From contig JAUWOM010000014.1 of NCBI GenBank assembly GCA_030612085.1, positions 1-15,062 of the forward strand: DNA of 15,062 nucleotides, read 5' to 3'. This document shows positions 1 through 8,248 of this stretch, piece by piece. A model generated the notes under the pieces. The model was given only the letters and a program-made list of their open reading frames with translations, was not told the origin of the DNA and made no database searches. The position numbers were made by a program, and so were the translations under genes. The stretch is from Actinomycetes bacterium (lineage in GTDB: Bacteria; Actinomycetota; Humimicrobiia; JAHJRV01). The first letter of the stretch is position 1. Every line of letters starts with the position of its first letter.

Positions 1-20
1 AAGCTTTTAAACTTCTTTAT

Positions 21-1301
21 TTATTCAGTTATTTTAATTAGTACCTTATCTCCTTCGTTTAGACCTGAGAGTATCTCTGTATTTACTCCATCAGAATATC
101 CAGTTTCAATCTCCACTTCCTTCTTTTCCTCCCCTTTAACCATGATAACGAATTTCTTCTCATCTTTTTCTGTTATCGCATTATTTGGTAAAATTAAAAC
201 ATTATTTACCCCCTCAATTTCAATATCTATTGTTGCGCTCATTCCCGTCCTGATTTTAAGTCCTTTGTTATCTTTAATGTCAAATCTAACTTCATATGTT
301 ACAGCACCTGTTGATTCATCACCCATCTGAGATATGTAGTATATATTCCCAATTAGTTCTTCGTCCGGATATGTATCAAGCACTATTAGAGCTTTCTGTC
401 CCTCTTTAATCTTTCCAATATCAATCTCATCGACATCTGCCTCTATGTGAAATTTTGATAAGTCTGTTATTGTTATCTTTGGTAAAGTAGCTTGTGTTGT
501 TGCTTGAGCTTCTATTTCCTGACCCACTTTTAGATCCAATTGTGTTATCGTACCATCTATGGGAGAGGTTAAAGTTAAATCTTCTAATTCTCTTTCTGCT
601 TCTGATACAACTCTTTCAATATTTTCTATTTCACTTGCTGAATTTATCTTTAAAGTATTTAAGTTATTAACTGCATTCCAGTATGCATCGTGTGCCTGTT
701 CCAATGTCATTTCATCTGATTGTTTATTCACAGAATCTTGATATTTATCTGTAATTCTTTCTTCACCAGTTGAACCTGCAGGTGGTTTCTGCTGATCATA
801 TAGCTGACTTTTCTTCTGTTTTAGTATCCAGGTATTGTGACTTACTTGATCTGCATTATCTACTGCATCTTGAGCTACCTTTATCTCTTGATTAGTTCTC
901 TGTTTTGCATTATTTAAGTCCTTTTCATAATTTTTTAGAGCTATTTCTAAATCCTCATTTTTAAGAGTAGCTATAATATCTCCCTTTTTTACAACATCAC
1001 CTTCATTTATATTAACAGCTTCAACAGTTCCAGTAGTTTTAAAACTAACTTCCATTTCATTTTTAGGAACAACTTCTCCTATTATTGATATTGTTTCTCC
1101 TAAATCTCCTACTTCTACTGTTGCAGTTTCCTCTTCACTGACTTTTGTTCCAAAAAGTGTTGCACAGCCAACATTTACTACAATGCTCATAAAAAATGTT
1201 ATGATAAGTATTGTAAGTACTTTTGATTTAGTTTTTTTACTTAATTTATTATTTTTAATATTTAATTTACTCAATTTTCTGAAATCCGTTTTTTTTATCA
1301 T
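21..1301 (-). CDS. Efflux periplasmic adaptor subunit (HlyD/MacA-type membrane fusion protein)
   Basis: 426 aa. Adaptors of this family link an inner-membrane pump (MacB-like ABC or RND) to export across the envelope. A basic N-terminus (1-27) precedes one hydrophobic segment (about 28-50) that anchors it. This segment contains VNVGC, a poor lipobox, so anchoring by the helix is more likely than lipidation. Two half-lipoyl motifs follow the family order: the first at about 85-115 (GTVEAVNINEGDVVKKGD) and the second at about 243-262 (SPIDGTITQLDLKVGQ). They are separated by a long, charged, coiled-coil-prone hairpin (about 116-240). A beta-barrel domain (about 280-360) and a membrane-proximal domain end at residue 426. 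Start: ATG at 1301 with AAGGAT about 8 nt upstream. The stop lies 20 bp from the window edge, so a pump gene could follow outside the window. The substrate cannot be told from the adaptor. Confidence 0.9.
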   Translation of the reverse strand: MIKKTDFRKLSKLNIKNNKLSKKTKSKVLTILIITFFMSIVVNVGCATLFGTKVSEEETATVEVGDLGETISIIGEVVPKNEMEVSFKTTGTVEAVNINEGDVVKKGDIIATLKNEDLEIALKNYEKDLNNAKQRTNQEIKVAQDAVDNADQVSHNTWILKQKKSQLYDQQKPPAGSTGEERITDKYQDSVNKQSDEMTLEQAHDAYWNAVNNLNTLKINSASEIENIERVVSEAERELEDLTLTSPIDGTITQLDLKVGQEIEAQATTQATLPKITITDLSKFHIEADVDEIDIGKIKEGQKALIVLDTYPDEELIGNIYYISQMGDESTGAVTYEVRFDIKDNKGLKIRTGMSATIDIEIEGVNNVLILPNNAITEKDEKKFVIMVKGEEKKEVEIETGYSDGVNTEILSGLNEGDKVLIKITE

Positions 1302-1591
1302 TTCTTATCCTTATATATTTAATAATTTTTATATTTTATATTTATTGTTAATAAGTAAGTTTAACACTTTTAGCATTTTGTTCTTTGAAAATTTAATATT
1401 AAGTTTTAGATTCAATTAAATATAGGCTTTCTATATCACATAGAAATTTACTTATTTAGGTATTAACATTTAGTTAATATCTCTAGTGTGTTCTGTTAAA
1501 TTTGTGCTCTATTATAATTGCTTTAAATCAGATTGTTTTTCTTCTATATATTAATACTATTTTTTATTAGCAATTGATTATTGCAAAGTTA
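1302..1591. other. Intergenic gap with two short perfect inverted repeats
   Basis: No coding signal is seen. It contains two inverted repeats with 7-bp arms and 5-nt loops: TTTCTAT/ATAGAAA at 1428-1446 and TATTAAC/GTTAATA at 1461-1479. On the minus strand neither is followed by a good T-run, so they are more likely operator-like sites or weak hairpins than intrinsic terminators. No convincing -35/-10 pair for the adaptor gene was found. Confidence 0.4.
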
Positions 1592-2362
1592 TTATTCACC
1601 TTTTTGGAATTTACCAAAACCAACAAAACCATATCTACCATGGAAACTACATGAATCTCTAAAGCCACCCCAACCAGGAAAACCTCCTCTACCACCAAAG
1701 TTCATGGGAATACCAAAACCATACCATTTACCACTTAATATCTGGTCAGCTTGTTCCTGTGTAATCATACCATCTTTGACCGCTTTTTCAATTGCTTCTT
1801 TAAATCCTTCATTTAAAGACTCAAATACTTTGGCAACTTCAAGATCAAGTTCATCTATTAATTTATATAGTGTTTTGCCTTCTTCACAAGAAGTTTGAAG
1901 TTCTTCAATAGAAATACCTAAAGCATCAGCAAGTATTTCTTCTTTATCAATATAATCTTTGAGTTCAGCGTAGCTTAACATCAAATCAGCTTGTTTTTTA
2001 GTGATTAGTTGCTCTTCAACAGCCTTTTCAATAGCTGCAGTACAAGCTTCTAATTGAGCATCTCGCAATTCCTTTACATTGATATCAAGTGCATCAGCAA
2101 GTAATTCCTCTTTATAAATAATGCTACAATATTGATCATTCCAACCTACATGACTAAATTGATCAAAGGGCTTTTTTAGCATTCTTGAATGAGGGGAACC
2201 ACGATTGAAGGGAAAAATACCATGAATACGTTCTCCAAAATTAGCTACACTCAAAGATCTTACTCGATATCCAGCATAGTAAAGAACATATCCACCACCA
2301 ACCATAACAACAACAGCAAATAAAATAAGTAATCCTATAAGAATTTTTCGTTTTTTAGACAT
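1592..2362 (-). CDS. Membrane-anchored DUF2680-like protein with two repeats and a Gly/aromatic tail
   Basis: 256 aa, function unknown. One hydrophobic N-terminal segment (about 7-30) after MSKKRK looks like a signal anchor that places the rest outside the cytoplasm. The body has two related helical units. The first is at about 86-130 (LLADALDINVKELR ... AIEKAVEEQLITKKQADLML) and the second at about 142-210 (ILADALGISIEELQ ... AIEKAVKDGMITQEQADQIL). The 'A(I/L)xKAVxxGxITxxQAD' pattern is what I associate with DUF2680/YckD-type secreted proteins. The tail (about 215-256) is rich in Gly, Phe, Trp and Arg. The start is firm: AAGGAGG lies just upstream of the ATG at 2362. The adaptor gene lies 290 bp downstream on the same strand and may be related in function, but nothing in the sequence proves it. 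Confidence 0.7.
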   Translation of the reverse strand: MSKKRKILIGLLILFAVVVMVGGGYVLYYAGYRVRSLSVANFGERIHGIFPFNRGSPHSRMLKKPFDQFSHVGWNDQYCSIIYKEELLADALDINVKELRDAQLEACTAAIEKAVEEQLITKKQADLMLSYAELKDYIDKEEILADALGISIEELQTSCEEGKTLYKLIDELDLEVAKVFESLNEGFKEAIEKAVKDGMITQEQADQILSGKWYGFGIPMNFGGRGGFPGWGGFRDSCSFHGRYGFVGFGKFQKGE

Positions 2363-2390
2363 AAATGCCTCCTTTTTTCTTCATTTGTAT

Positions 2391-2413
2391 TAAAAAGGTC
2401 AACTAAATTGACA
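2391..2413 (-). promoter_or_regulatory. Possible promoter/operator of the DUF2680-like gene
   Basis: Read on the minus strand, TTGTCA (2413-2408) is followed after about 16 nt by TAATAC, roughly 25 nt before the start codon. The -35 is embedded in an inverted repeat, GTCAA-ctaaa-TTGAC, at 2398-2412. Spacing and position are reasonable, but the hexamers are not consensus. Confidence 0.3.
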
Positions 2414-2739
2414 AACTTTAGAATAGCAAAAAAATGTTTAGAAATTGTGAAGAAATAATTAAGAGATTATTTAGATTAAAATTTATACCTATGAATACAA
2501 AAATATAGAAATGTTTTTTATAAAATTAACCCTAAAAAGTAAATAATATTAAATTAATAATTTTTAATTCTTTAATCCTCATTATTTAATTATTTATTTG
2601 ATTATCAATAAGACTTAGTATAAAATCTTTAAATTTATAAATTTTAAAATTATAATATTTTCAAAAAATTTATACACAAAGATTATAATTATTTATAAAA
2701 AAAATTAATTTTACAAATTAATTAGAATTTAAAGAAAAA
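2414..2739. other. Very AT-rich intergenic stretch, nothing recognised
   Basis: This lies between the divergent DUF2680-like gene and the epimerase pseudogene. It is almost entirely A/T, with stops in all frames and no reading frame, RNA gene or repeat that I can support. Promoter sequences for the epimerase gene may be present but cannot be picked out from this background. Confidence 0.4.
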
Positions 2740-3720
2740 ATGGATTTAGTTACTGGTGCAACAGGACATATAGGGAATGTATTAATTAGAGAACTCTTAA
2801 AAAGAGGAAAAAAGGTAAGAGCATTAATACTTCCTAACGAAGATACTGCTTCGCTTAATGGTTTAAAAGTAGATATAGCTATAGGTAATATTTTAAACCT
2901 TGATTCTTTAATAAAAGCATTTAAGGATGTGGATGTTGTATATCATTTAGCTTCTATCATCTCTATTTTATCTGGCAATGAGAAGTTAATACACCAAACC
3001 AATGTAGTAGGAACACAGAATGTTATAAAAGCATGTTTTAAGTGTAAAGTAAAGCGCTTATTATATACGAGTTCAATACATGCCTTAAAAGAACCTCCAC
3101 ATGGAATCATTATAGATGAATCTCAACCATTTGATTCTTACAATAAGCGAGGTGAATATGATAGATCTAAAGCTAAAGCAAGCTTGGAAGTGCTAAAAGC
3201 TGTTGATAAAGGTCTTGATACAGTAATAATTTGTCCAAAAGGAGTAATAGGACCATATGATTTTAGAATTTCTTAAATTGGTCAAACTATTATTAATTTT
3301 GTTAATAAAAAACACAGGTTTATAATTAATGGAGCATATGACTATGTTGATGTCCGAGATGTTGCAGTAGGACATATTCTTGTTTGTGACAAAGGTAAAA
3401 GTGGTGAAATATACATCTTGTCAGGACAAAGAATTAATATTTCTAATATGATGAAAATGTTAGAAGATATAACTAAGGTAAAAGCTCCTCATTATATAAT
3501 ACCAATACTATTGGCTAAGATTTTAGCTACATTTGCTGAAATATACTATAAATTAACAAAAATTAAGCCAATATTTACTAAATATACAATAAATACTCTC
3601 CTGAGTAATTCTTTTATAAGTCATAAAAAGGCAAGTGAAGAATTAAGCTATTCTCCTCGTCCTATTAAAGAATCAATTGAAGACAGCATTAATTGGTTTA
3701 AAGAACAAGGAATATTATAA
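2740..3720 (+). pseudogene. NAD-dependent epimerase/dehydratase (extended SDR), interrupted by an in-frame TAA
   Basis: The frame opens at ATG 2740 and would run 326 aa, a normal length for extended short-chain dehydrogenase/reductases acting on nucleotide sugars or related substrates. The Rossmann motif TGATGHIG (about 6-13) is intact. Next come the D-(I/L)-x-D region, VVYHLAS (about 67-73), the N-x-x-G-T-x-N motif, a TSS triad Ser (about 111-113), and an SKAKA stretch where YxxxK is expected. The upstream Tyr is replaced: EYDRSKA has Tyr three residues before Ser, so a YDRSK reading of YxxxK is preserved. One TAA at 3274-3276, after YDFRIS, breaks the frame. The same frame continues at once with IGQTIINF and a normal C-terminal domain to 3720. 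One base change (GAA to TAA, for example) would explain it. The gene is therefore a recent pseudogene or a sequencing error. The ribosome site before 2740 is weak. Confidence 0.8.
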
Positions 3721-3752
3721 AAAAATCCTAAAATTATTTATTAATAAAGAAA

Positions 3753-3778
3753 TGTAATATTAAAGATATAATATTACA
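3753..3778. terminator. 10-bp perfect hairpin between convergent genes
   Basis: TGTAATATTA (3753-3762) and TAATATTACA (3769-3778) form a perfect 10-bp stem with a 6-nt loop. It lies between the converging epimerase pseudogene and phoU. On the minus strand it is followed by a T-rich tail (TTTCTTTATT). This fits a terminator for the pst operon, although the stem is AT-rich and weak. Confidence 0.4.
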
Positions 3779-3846
3779 GAATTTGACATTCTAATATGAC
3801 TAATAAAATTGATTTCCAAGGAATATTATATTGCAAGACCTTATCC

Positions 3847-4509
3847 TTAATATTTTGAGACGTCTATTTCTTCCATAACACCTGTTACAAGATAAATAAT
3901 TCGCTCACAGATATTAGTTACACGGTCAGCAATTCTTTCCAAATGACGAGATACCCATGTCAGATATGTAGAACCAGTAATTTTTTTTGGATCTTCAAGC
4001 ATAAAGGTTATAAGTTCTCGATAAACCTGTTCATGCAGATTGTCTATTTCATCATCCTCATCACAAATTTTTCTCGCTGTTGTTTCATCTCTATTTACCA
4101 ATGCATCAAGACTTCTTTTTATCATACTAGTAACTTTCTCAGCCATTCTTGGAATGTCTATTAGAGGTTTAATCAATGGTTTATCTCCATACATAATAAC
4201 AACTCTGGCAATTCCCTCAGCATGATCACCCATACGTTCTAACTCTGTAATAATATTTAAAATGGTAATTAAAGCTCTTAAGTCAGTAGCTACAGGTTGT
4301 TGAGTTGATATAAGGCTAATGCATTCTTCTTCAATATCCCATCTTCTCTTATTTATGAGAAGATCATCGTTTATTATATTTTTAGCTTCGTCCAGATCAC
4401 GAGACTTTAAGGCTTCAATTGAGCGATTTATTGCTATAATTACCATCTCCCCCATCTCAATAACCTCTTTTTCAAGTTCTTTTAGTTTTTCCTGAAAAAC
4501 TTCTCTCAT
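3847..4509 (-). CDS. phoU: Phosphate signalling complex protein PhoU
   Basis: 220 aa from the chosen start. PhoU is a cytoplasmic protein that couples the Pst transporter to control of phosphate uptake and the Pho response. It consists of two three-helix PhoU domains, each with a metal-binding helix. Both signature helices are visible: ERMGDHAEGI (about 91-100) and ERIADRVTNI (about 191-200). The length matches the family. An alternative ATG lies 9 bp upstream at 4518, but it sits only 2 nt from the AGGAGG (minus strand of 4520-4526). The ATG at 4509 has 11 nt of spacing and gives the family-like N-terminus MREVFQEKL. pstB ends at 4531, so the gene is the last of the pst operon. No PhoR/PhoB genes are in the window. 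Confidence 0.95.
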   Translation of the reverse strand: MREVFQEKLKELEKEVIEMGEMVIIAINRSIEALKSRDLDEAKNIINDDLLINKRRWDIEEECISLISTQQPVATDLRALITILNIITELERMGDHAEGIARVVIMYGDKPLIKPLIDIPRMAEKVTSMIKRSLDALVNRDETTARKICDEDDEIDNLHEQVYRELITFMLEDPKKITGSTYLTWVSRHLERIADRVTNICERIIYLVTGVMEEIDVSKY

Positions 4510-4530
4510 CGTATTCATTACCTCCTTAAT

Positions 4531-5283
4531 TTAAGCAAAGCGACCACTAATATAATCTTCTGTAAGTTTCTCCTTGGGTCTTGTAAAAATTTGATTTGTA
4601 TTTCCAAACTCGATGATTCTACCTAAATAGAGAAATCCAGTAAAATCTGAAACTCTTGATGCTTGTTGCATATTATGAGTAACTAATATGATAGTATATT
4701 GTTCTTTTAATTCCTTCATTAATTCTTCTATTCTTAACATACTTGTAGGATCCAATGCAGAACAGGGCTCATCCATTAAAATTACTTCAGGTTCAATGGC
4801 TAAAGTTCTGGCAATACATAGTCTTTGTTGCTGTCCCCCAGAAAGTTCCAAAGCAGAAGTGTTAAGTTGAAATTTAATTTCTCCCCATAGACCACTGTCT
4901 TTTAAACTTTCTTCCACTATTTTAGAAATCTTACTTTTATCTTTGATACCATTTATTTTAAGACCAAATGCAACATTATCAAATATAGATTTAGGGAAAG
5001 GATTTGGCTTCTGGAAAATCATTCCTATTTTTCGCCTAATCTCTACCACATCAACATCATCTGCATATATATCTTTTCCATTAAAAAGTATTTGACCTTC
5101 AATTCTTGAGTCAGGGATAAGATCATTTAATCTATTGACACATCTAAGTAAACTTGTTTTTCCACAACCGGATGGACCAATAATTGCAGTAATTTTTTTT
5201 TCAGGTATATCTAAGCTTATGTTATCAATAATCTTTTTCTCTCCATAGAATAAACTCAGTTCCTTCATTATAATCTTATCCAT
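4531..5283 (-). CDS. pstB: Phosphate ABC transporter ATP-binding protein PstB
   Basis: 250 aa, the usual PstB length. It is the cytoplasmic ATPase that drives phosphate import through PstCA. Motifs in order: Walker A GPSGCGKT (36-43), Q-loop QKPNPFP (91-97), ABC signature LSGGQQQR (147-154), Walker B VILMDEP (167-173), D-loop SALD (175-178) and switch His in THNMQQA (203). The C-terminal TEDYISGRFA is nearly the PstB hallmark TxDYVxGxFG. AGGAGG lies about 11 nt before the ATG at 5283. It is separated from pstA by an unusually long 247-bp gap that holds a REP-like repeat, while phoU follows within about 20 bp. Confidence 0.98.
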   Translation of the reverse strand: MDKIIMKELSLFYGEKKIIDNISLDIPEKKITAIIGPSGCGKTSLLRCVNRLNDLIPDSRIEGQILFNGKDIYADDVDVVEIRRKIGMIFQKPNPFPKSIFDNVAFGLKINGIKDKSKISKIVEESLKDSGLWGEIKFQLNTSALELSGGQQQRLCIARTLAIEPEVILMDEPCSALDPTSMLRIEELMKELKEQYTIILVTHNMQQASRVSDFTGFLYLGRIIEFGNTNQIFTRPKEKLTEDYISGRFA

Positions 5284-5333
5284 ATAATTAAAAACCTCCT
5301 ATTACATACATATGAAATAAACTTATTTAACTT

Positions 5334-5450
5334 ATGAGATTGCGCAGTTTATCTTTTTAGAGATTGCCACGTCGCTAACGCTCCTCGCAATGACAGACTG
5401 AACCACATTCGCAATGACAAACCAGTATTTCACTCCTCGCAATGATAATA
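5334..5450. repeat. REP-like dispersed repeat cluster between pstA and pstB
   Basis: CTCCTCGCAATGA occurs twice (5381-5393, 5433-5445), with a partial copy TTCGCAATGACA between them (5409-5419). GAGATTGC occurs twice upstream (5336-5343, 5360-5367). ATTGC (5363-5367) and GCAAT (5387-5391) are inverted arms around GTCGCTAACGC. Read on the minus strand, the core is TCATTGCGAGGAGCG...GACGTGGCAATC. I recognise this as a dispersed intergenic repeat seen in many unrelated bacterial genomes. It is far more GC-rich than its surroundings. It could fold in the pst mRNA and separate pstSCA from pstB-phoU expression. That effect is inferred. Confidence 0.8.
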
Positions 5451-5530
5451 GTTTAATTTTTTCCTAAGTTTTATTTTAAGTAAAGACTTTAATTTTAGAA
5501 TTATTTTATACTTAAATTATGTTATGTAAA

Positions 5531-6385
5531 CTAAATATAATATTTCTTTTTAAATCTATATCTCACTATAATAGCGGCTAAGTTTAACAAAAATACTATT
5601 GCTATCAATACTAAAGTTGTGCCATAAGCTAATGGTCTCACTTGATCAATAGCATGATGCTGTGTAGATAAAATATATATATGATATGGGAGAGCCATGA
5701 ACTGGTCAAAAACTGAGCCAGGTAATCCAGGAATGAAGAAAGCAACACCAGTAAAAAGAATTGGAGCAGTCTCCCCTGCAGCTCGTGAAAGTCCTAAAAT
5801 ACTGCTTGTTAATATACCTGGAAAAGCATAAGGAAGAACATTTGAACGAATAGCTTGCCATTTTGTTGCACCTAAAGCCAAAGCTCCCACCCTGTATGAT
5901 TGGGGTACTGTCTTTAAAGCTTCTTCAGAAGTAGCAATTATCCAGGGCAATGTTAAAAGTCCCAAAGTGAGTCCTGAGGACAATACTGATGTACCAAAAT
6001 TTAAGCCTTGTACAAATATTGCTACACCAAATAAACCATAAATAATTGAAGGAATCCCCGCTAAATTTCTAATTGCAGCTCTAACAATACGAGTAAGTCT
6101 CCCTTCTATTGCATATTCACTTAAATATATAGCTGCAGAAACACCTAAAGGGATTGAAAAAAGTGTAGTTATAAGCGTCACAAATATTGTTCCCATAATT
6201 GCTGGAAATATCCCTCCTTTAGTCATTCCTTCTTTAGGAAAATCTATTAAAAATCCCCAGCTGATTGCTCCGAATCCCTTTATAGCAATATCAAAGATAA
6301 TAATACCTAAAATTAAAACAACTAAAACAGCGGAAAGTATAAGCAATCCAAAGCCTATTATCTCTTTAATTCTATTGAATTTCAT
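5531..6385 (-). CDS. pstA: Phosphate ABC transporter permease PstA
   Basis: 284 aa inner-membrane permease, partner of PstC in the phosphate channel. Six hydrophobic helices are seen, at about 9-35, 58-88, 108-126, 136-152, 188-210 and 255-275. The cytoplasmic EAA-type loop that docks with PstB is EEALKTVPQSYRVGALALGA (154-173), followed by TKWQAIRSNVLP. The conserved GETAPIL is at 204-210. The Shine-Dalgarno AAGGGA stands just before the ATG at 6385. It lies 65 bp after pstC. The C-terminus is basic (RFKKKYYI). Nothing is unusual apart from the 247-bp repeat-containing gap that follows. Confidence 0.97.
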   Translation of the reverse strand: MKFNRIKEIIGFGLLILSAVLVVLILGIIIFDIAIKGFGAISWGFLIDFPKEGMTKGGIFPAIMGTIFVTLITTLFSIPLGVSAAIYLSEYAIEGRLTRIVRAAIRNLAGIPSIIYGLFGVAIFVQGLNFGTSVLSSGLTLGLLTLPWIIATSEEALKTVPQSYRVGALALGATKWQAIRSNVLPYAFPGILTSSILGLSRAAGETAPILFTGVAFFIPGLPGSVFDQFMALPYHIYILSTQHHAIDQVRPLAYGTTLVLIAIVFLLNLAAIIVRYRFKKKYYI

Positions 6386-6450
6386 ACCCTATCCCTTATA
6401 ATTCTCTTACAATCTTAAAAAATTAAATATATCTTTGTATATATAAAATT

Positions 6451-7335
6451 TCATGTTCTCCTACCTTGATATTTAGCAGTTACTAATTCTGCAATTAAAT
6501 TCACACCAAGACTTACAATAAAAAGAACTGCACCTACTGCAAATAGTGCATAATAATGAGTTGTTCCATAAGGAACCTCTCCCATCTCAATAGCTATGGT
6601 AGCTGTCATAGTGCTTACGGAATCAAAAAAGCTATGTGGCATTGCAGGTGCATTCCCAGTAGCCATTAAAACTGTCATTGTTTCTCCAATTGCTCTACCT
6701 ATTCCCAGCATAATAGATACTATAATTCCTGAAAAAGCAGCTGGGATAGTAACTCTAATTAAAGTTGTCCATCTGTTTGCTCCTAAAGCATAAGATGCTA
6801 TTTTAAAATCCTTTGGAATTTTCCGAATTGCTCCCTCTGAAATACTGATTATTGTTGGTAGTGACATAACAGCTAAAAGTATAGAACCATTTAATGCATT
6901 TAATCCTGATGATAAATTAAATACCTTAGCAATGAAAGGTCCAACTAATACAATTCCAATAAAACCAATAACCACAGATGGAATCCCTGCTAAAATTCCA
7001 ATAATTGATCTTAAGACATCTCCTACCCTTTGATTTGCAATTTCAGCAATATAAGCTGCAGTACCAATACCAAGTGGCACTGCAATCATCATAGCACCTA
7101 AAGTAACCATAAAAGTGCTTACAACCATAGATAAAATACCATAAGAAGATTCTCCATAAGCAGAAGGATTCCAAACAGTTCCAAAGAAAAAATCAAGAAG
7201 TTTCACATCTTTAAATGCCTGCAATCCATTTATAAGAAGCATTAAAAATATACCTAATAGGATAATAACTGCTAATATTCCTGTTAAAAAAAAGAAAACA
7301 TATATAGCTTTCTCTTTAATTTTTTTCAAATTCAT
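6451..7335 (-). CDS. pstC: Phosphate ABC transporter permease PstC
   Basis: 294 aa inner-membrane permease, the second half of the phosphate channel. Helices are seen at about 10-36, 65-97, 108-136, 148-166, 200-222 and 262-284. The periplasmic loop after helix 1 has the PstC feature FFFGTVWNPSAYGESSYGIL (49-68). The EAA loop SEGAIRKIPKDFKIASYALG lies at 166-185 and GRAIGETM at 213-220. Its first 20 bp overlap the end of pstS, so translation of the two is probably coupled. A GGGGAT stretch about 7-12 nt upstream, inside pstS, can serve as the ribosome site. Confidence 0.97.
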   Translation of the reverse strand: MNLKKIKEKAIYVFFFLTGILAVIILLGIFLMLLINGLQAFKDVKLLDFFFGTVWNPSAYGESSYGILSMVVSTFMVTLGAMMIAVPLGIGTAAYIAEIANQRVGDVLRSIIGILAGIPSVVIGFIGIVLVGPFIAKVFNLSSGLNALNGSILLAVMSLPTIISISEGAIRKIPKDFKIASYALGANRWTTLIRVTIPAAFSGIIVSIMLGIGRAIGETMTVLMATGNAPAMPHSFFDSVSTMTATIAIEMGEVPYGTTHYYALFAVGAVLFIVSLGVNLIAELVTAKYQGRRT

Positions 7336-8248
7336 TCCCTTTTATCCCCAACTTTTCATTCATTTCCATATATGCAGAGGATACAGGATAGTAACCCTCC
7401 ATTACAACTATCTCCTGTCCTCTATCACTTAATTCAAAAAGTATGAAAATCAGTAAATTCCCTTCTGGCAAACCATCCGTATATTGATATAGTGGTCTAA
7501 CAATAGAATAAAGTCCCGACACGACATTCTCTGGTTCTAAAGGTGAGATAGCAGGTGAATTTTCATCCTCTGCAATCTTTAAAGAATTTATTCCTGATTT
7601 AACATCTCCCTGATCATCAATAATATAACCAATCCCTACATACCCGATCCCAGCTTTATCTCTTCTGACTGCTTCTAAAATTTGAGATGTTCCATTCATT
7701 CTTCTAACTTTAGGAGAATAATCTCCTTTTAATACATTGTCCCTGAAGTATATATAAGTACCAGAATTACTTTGTCTACCATACATTGAAATTTCAAGAT
7801 CAGAACCTCCAACCTCTTCCCAATTATTAATTTCTCCTCTATAAATCTTTCCAATTTCATCAAGTGTTAAAGACTTTACAGGAAGACTTTCATGAACAAT
7901 TAACGCTAATCCATCCAAAGCAACAACAATAGCTATTGGATTAACATCATTATCCTTTGCTAAATTTATTTCCTCATCTTTCATAGCTCGAGAGGAATTT
8001 GCTATATCCGTTTGCTTATTAATTAAGGAAGCAATTCCTGTACCAGACCCTCCACCTGTAACTGCAATATAAACTTGATGCTCCTTCATAAATTCCTCTG
8101 CTAATCTCTGGACGAGATTAACCTCTGTATCTGAACCTTTGATCTGAATAAAAGTACCATTAACTCCTTTTCTAGCACATCCAGTAAATATTATTACAAA
8201 AAGTAAGATAAGTACTTTAATTTTTATTAGAGAAGATAATTTATTCAT
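7316..8248 (-). CDS. pstS: Phosphate-binding lipoprotein PstS
   Basis: 310 aa extracytoplasmic phosphate receptor that delivers phosphate to PstCA. The signal peptide (1-23) ends in a lipobox, FTGC, with the lipidated Cys at 24. Phosphate-contact motifs of the PstS/PBP-like-2 family are KGSDTE (37-42), GGGSGTGI (65-72), SRAM (86-89) and GRQSNSGTY (157-165). The Cys24 anchor fits both diderm and monoderm organisms. The start is ATG at 8248, with AAGG about 8 nt upstream. It is the first gene of the operon. The 548-bp region upstream is shared with a divergent ATPase locus. No clear Pho box or consensus promoter could be identified there. Confidence 0.97.
   Translation of the reverse strand: MNKLSSLIKIKVLILLFVIIFTGCARKGVNGTFIQIKGSDTEVNLVQRLAEEFMKEHQVYIAVTGGGSGTGIASLINKQTDIANSSRAMKDEEINLAKDNDVNPIAIVVALDGLALIVHESLPVKSLTLDEIGKIYRGEINNWEEVGGSDLEISMYGRQSNSGTYIYFRDNVLKGDYSPKVRRMNGTSQILEAVRRDKAGIGYVGIGYIIDDQGDVKSGINSLKIAEDENSPAISPLEPENVVSGLYSIVRPLYQYTDGLPEGNLLIFILFELSDRGQEIVVMEGYYPVSSAYMEMNEKLGIKGNEFEKN

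Noticed and set aside
1..6. AAGCTT at the very first base, suggesting a cloning end
   Set aside because: A six-base site at a window edge is expected by chance often enough, and no vector sequence is visible.
1570..1584. Terminator GCAAT-tgatt-ATTGC after the DUF2680-like gene
   Set aside because: The stem is only 5 bp and on the minus strand it is followed by A-rich, not T-rich, sequence.
5381..5445. CRISPR array from the CTCCTCGCAATGA copies
   Set aside because: There are only two full copies and one partial, no regular spacers of 30-40 bp, and the motif matches a known dispersed repeat type.
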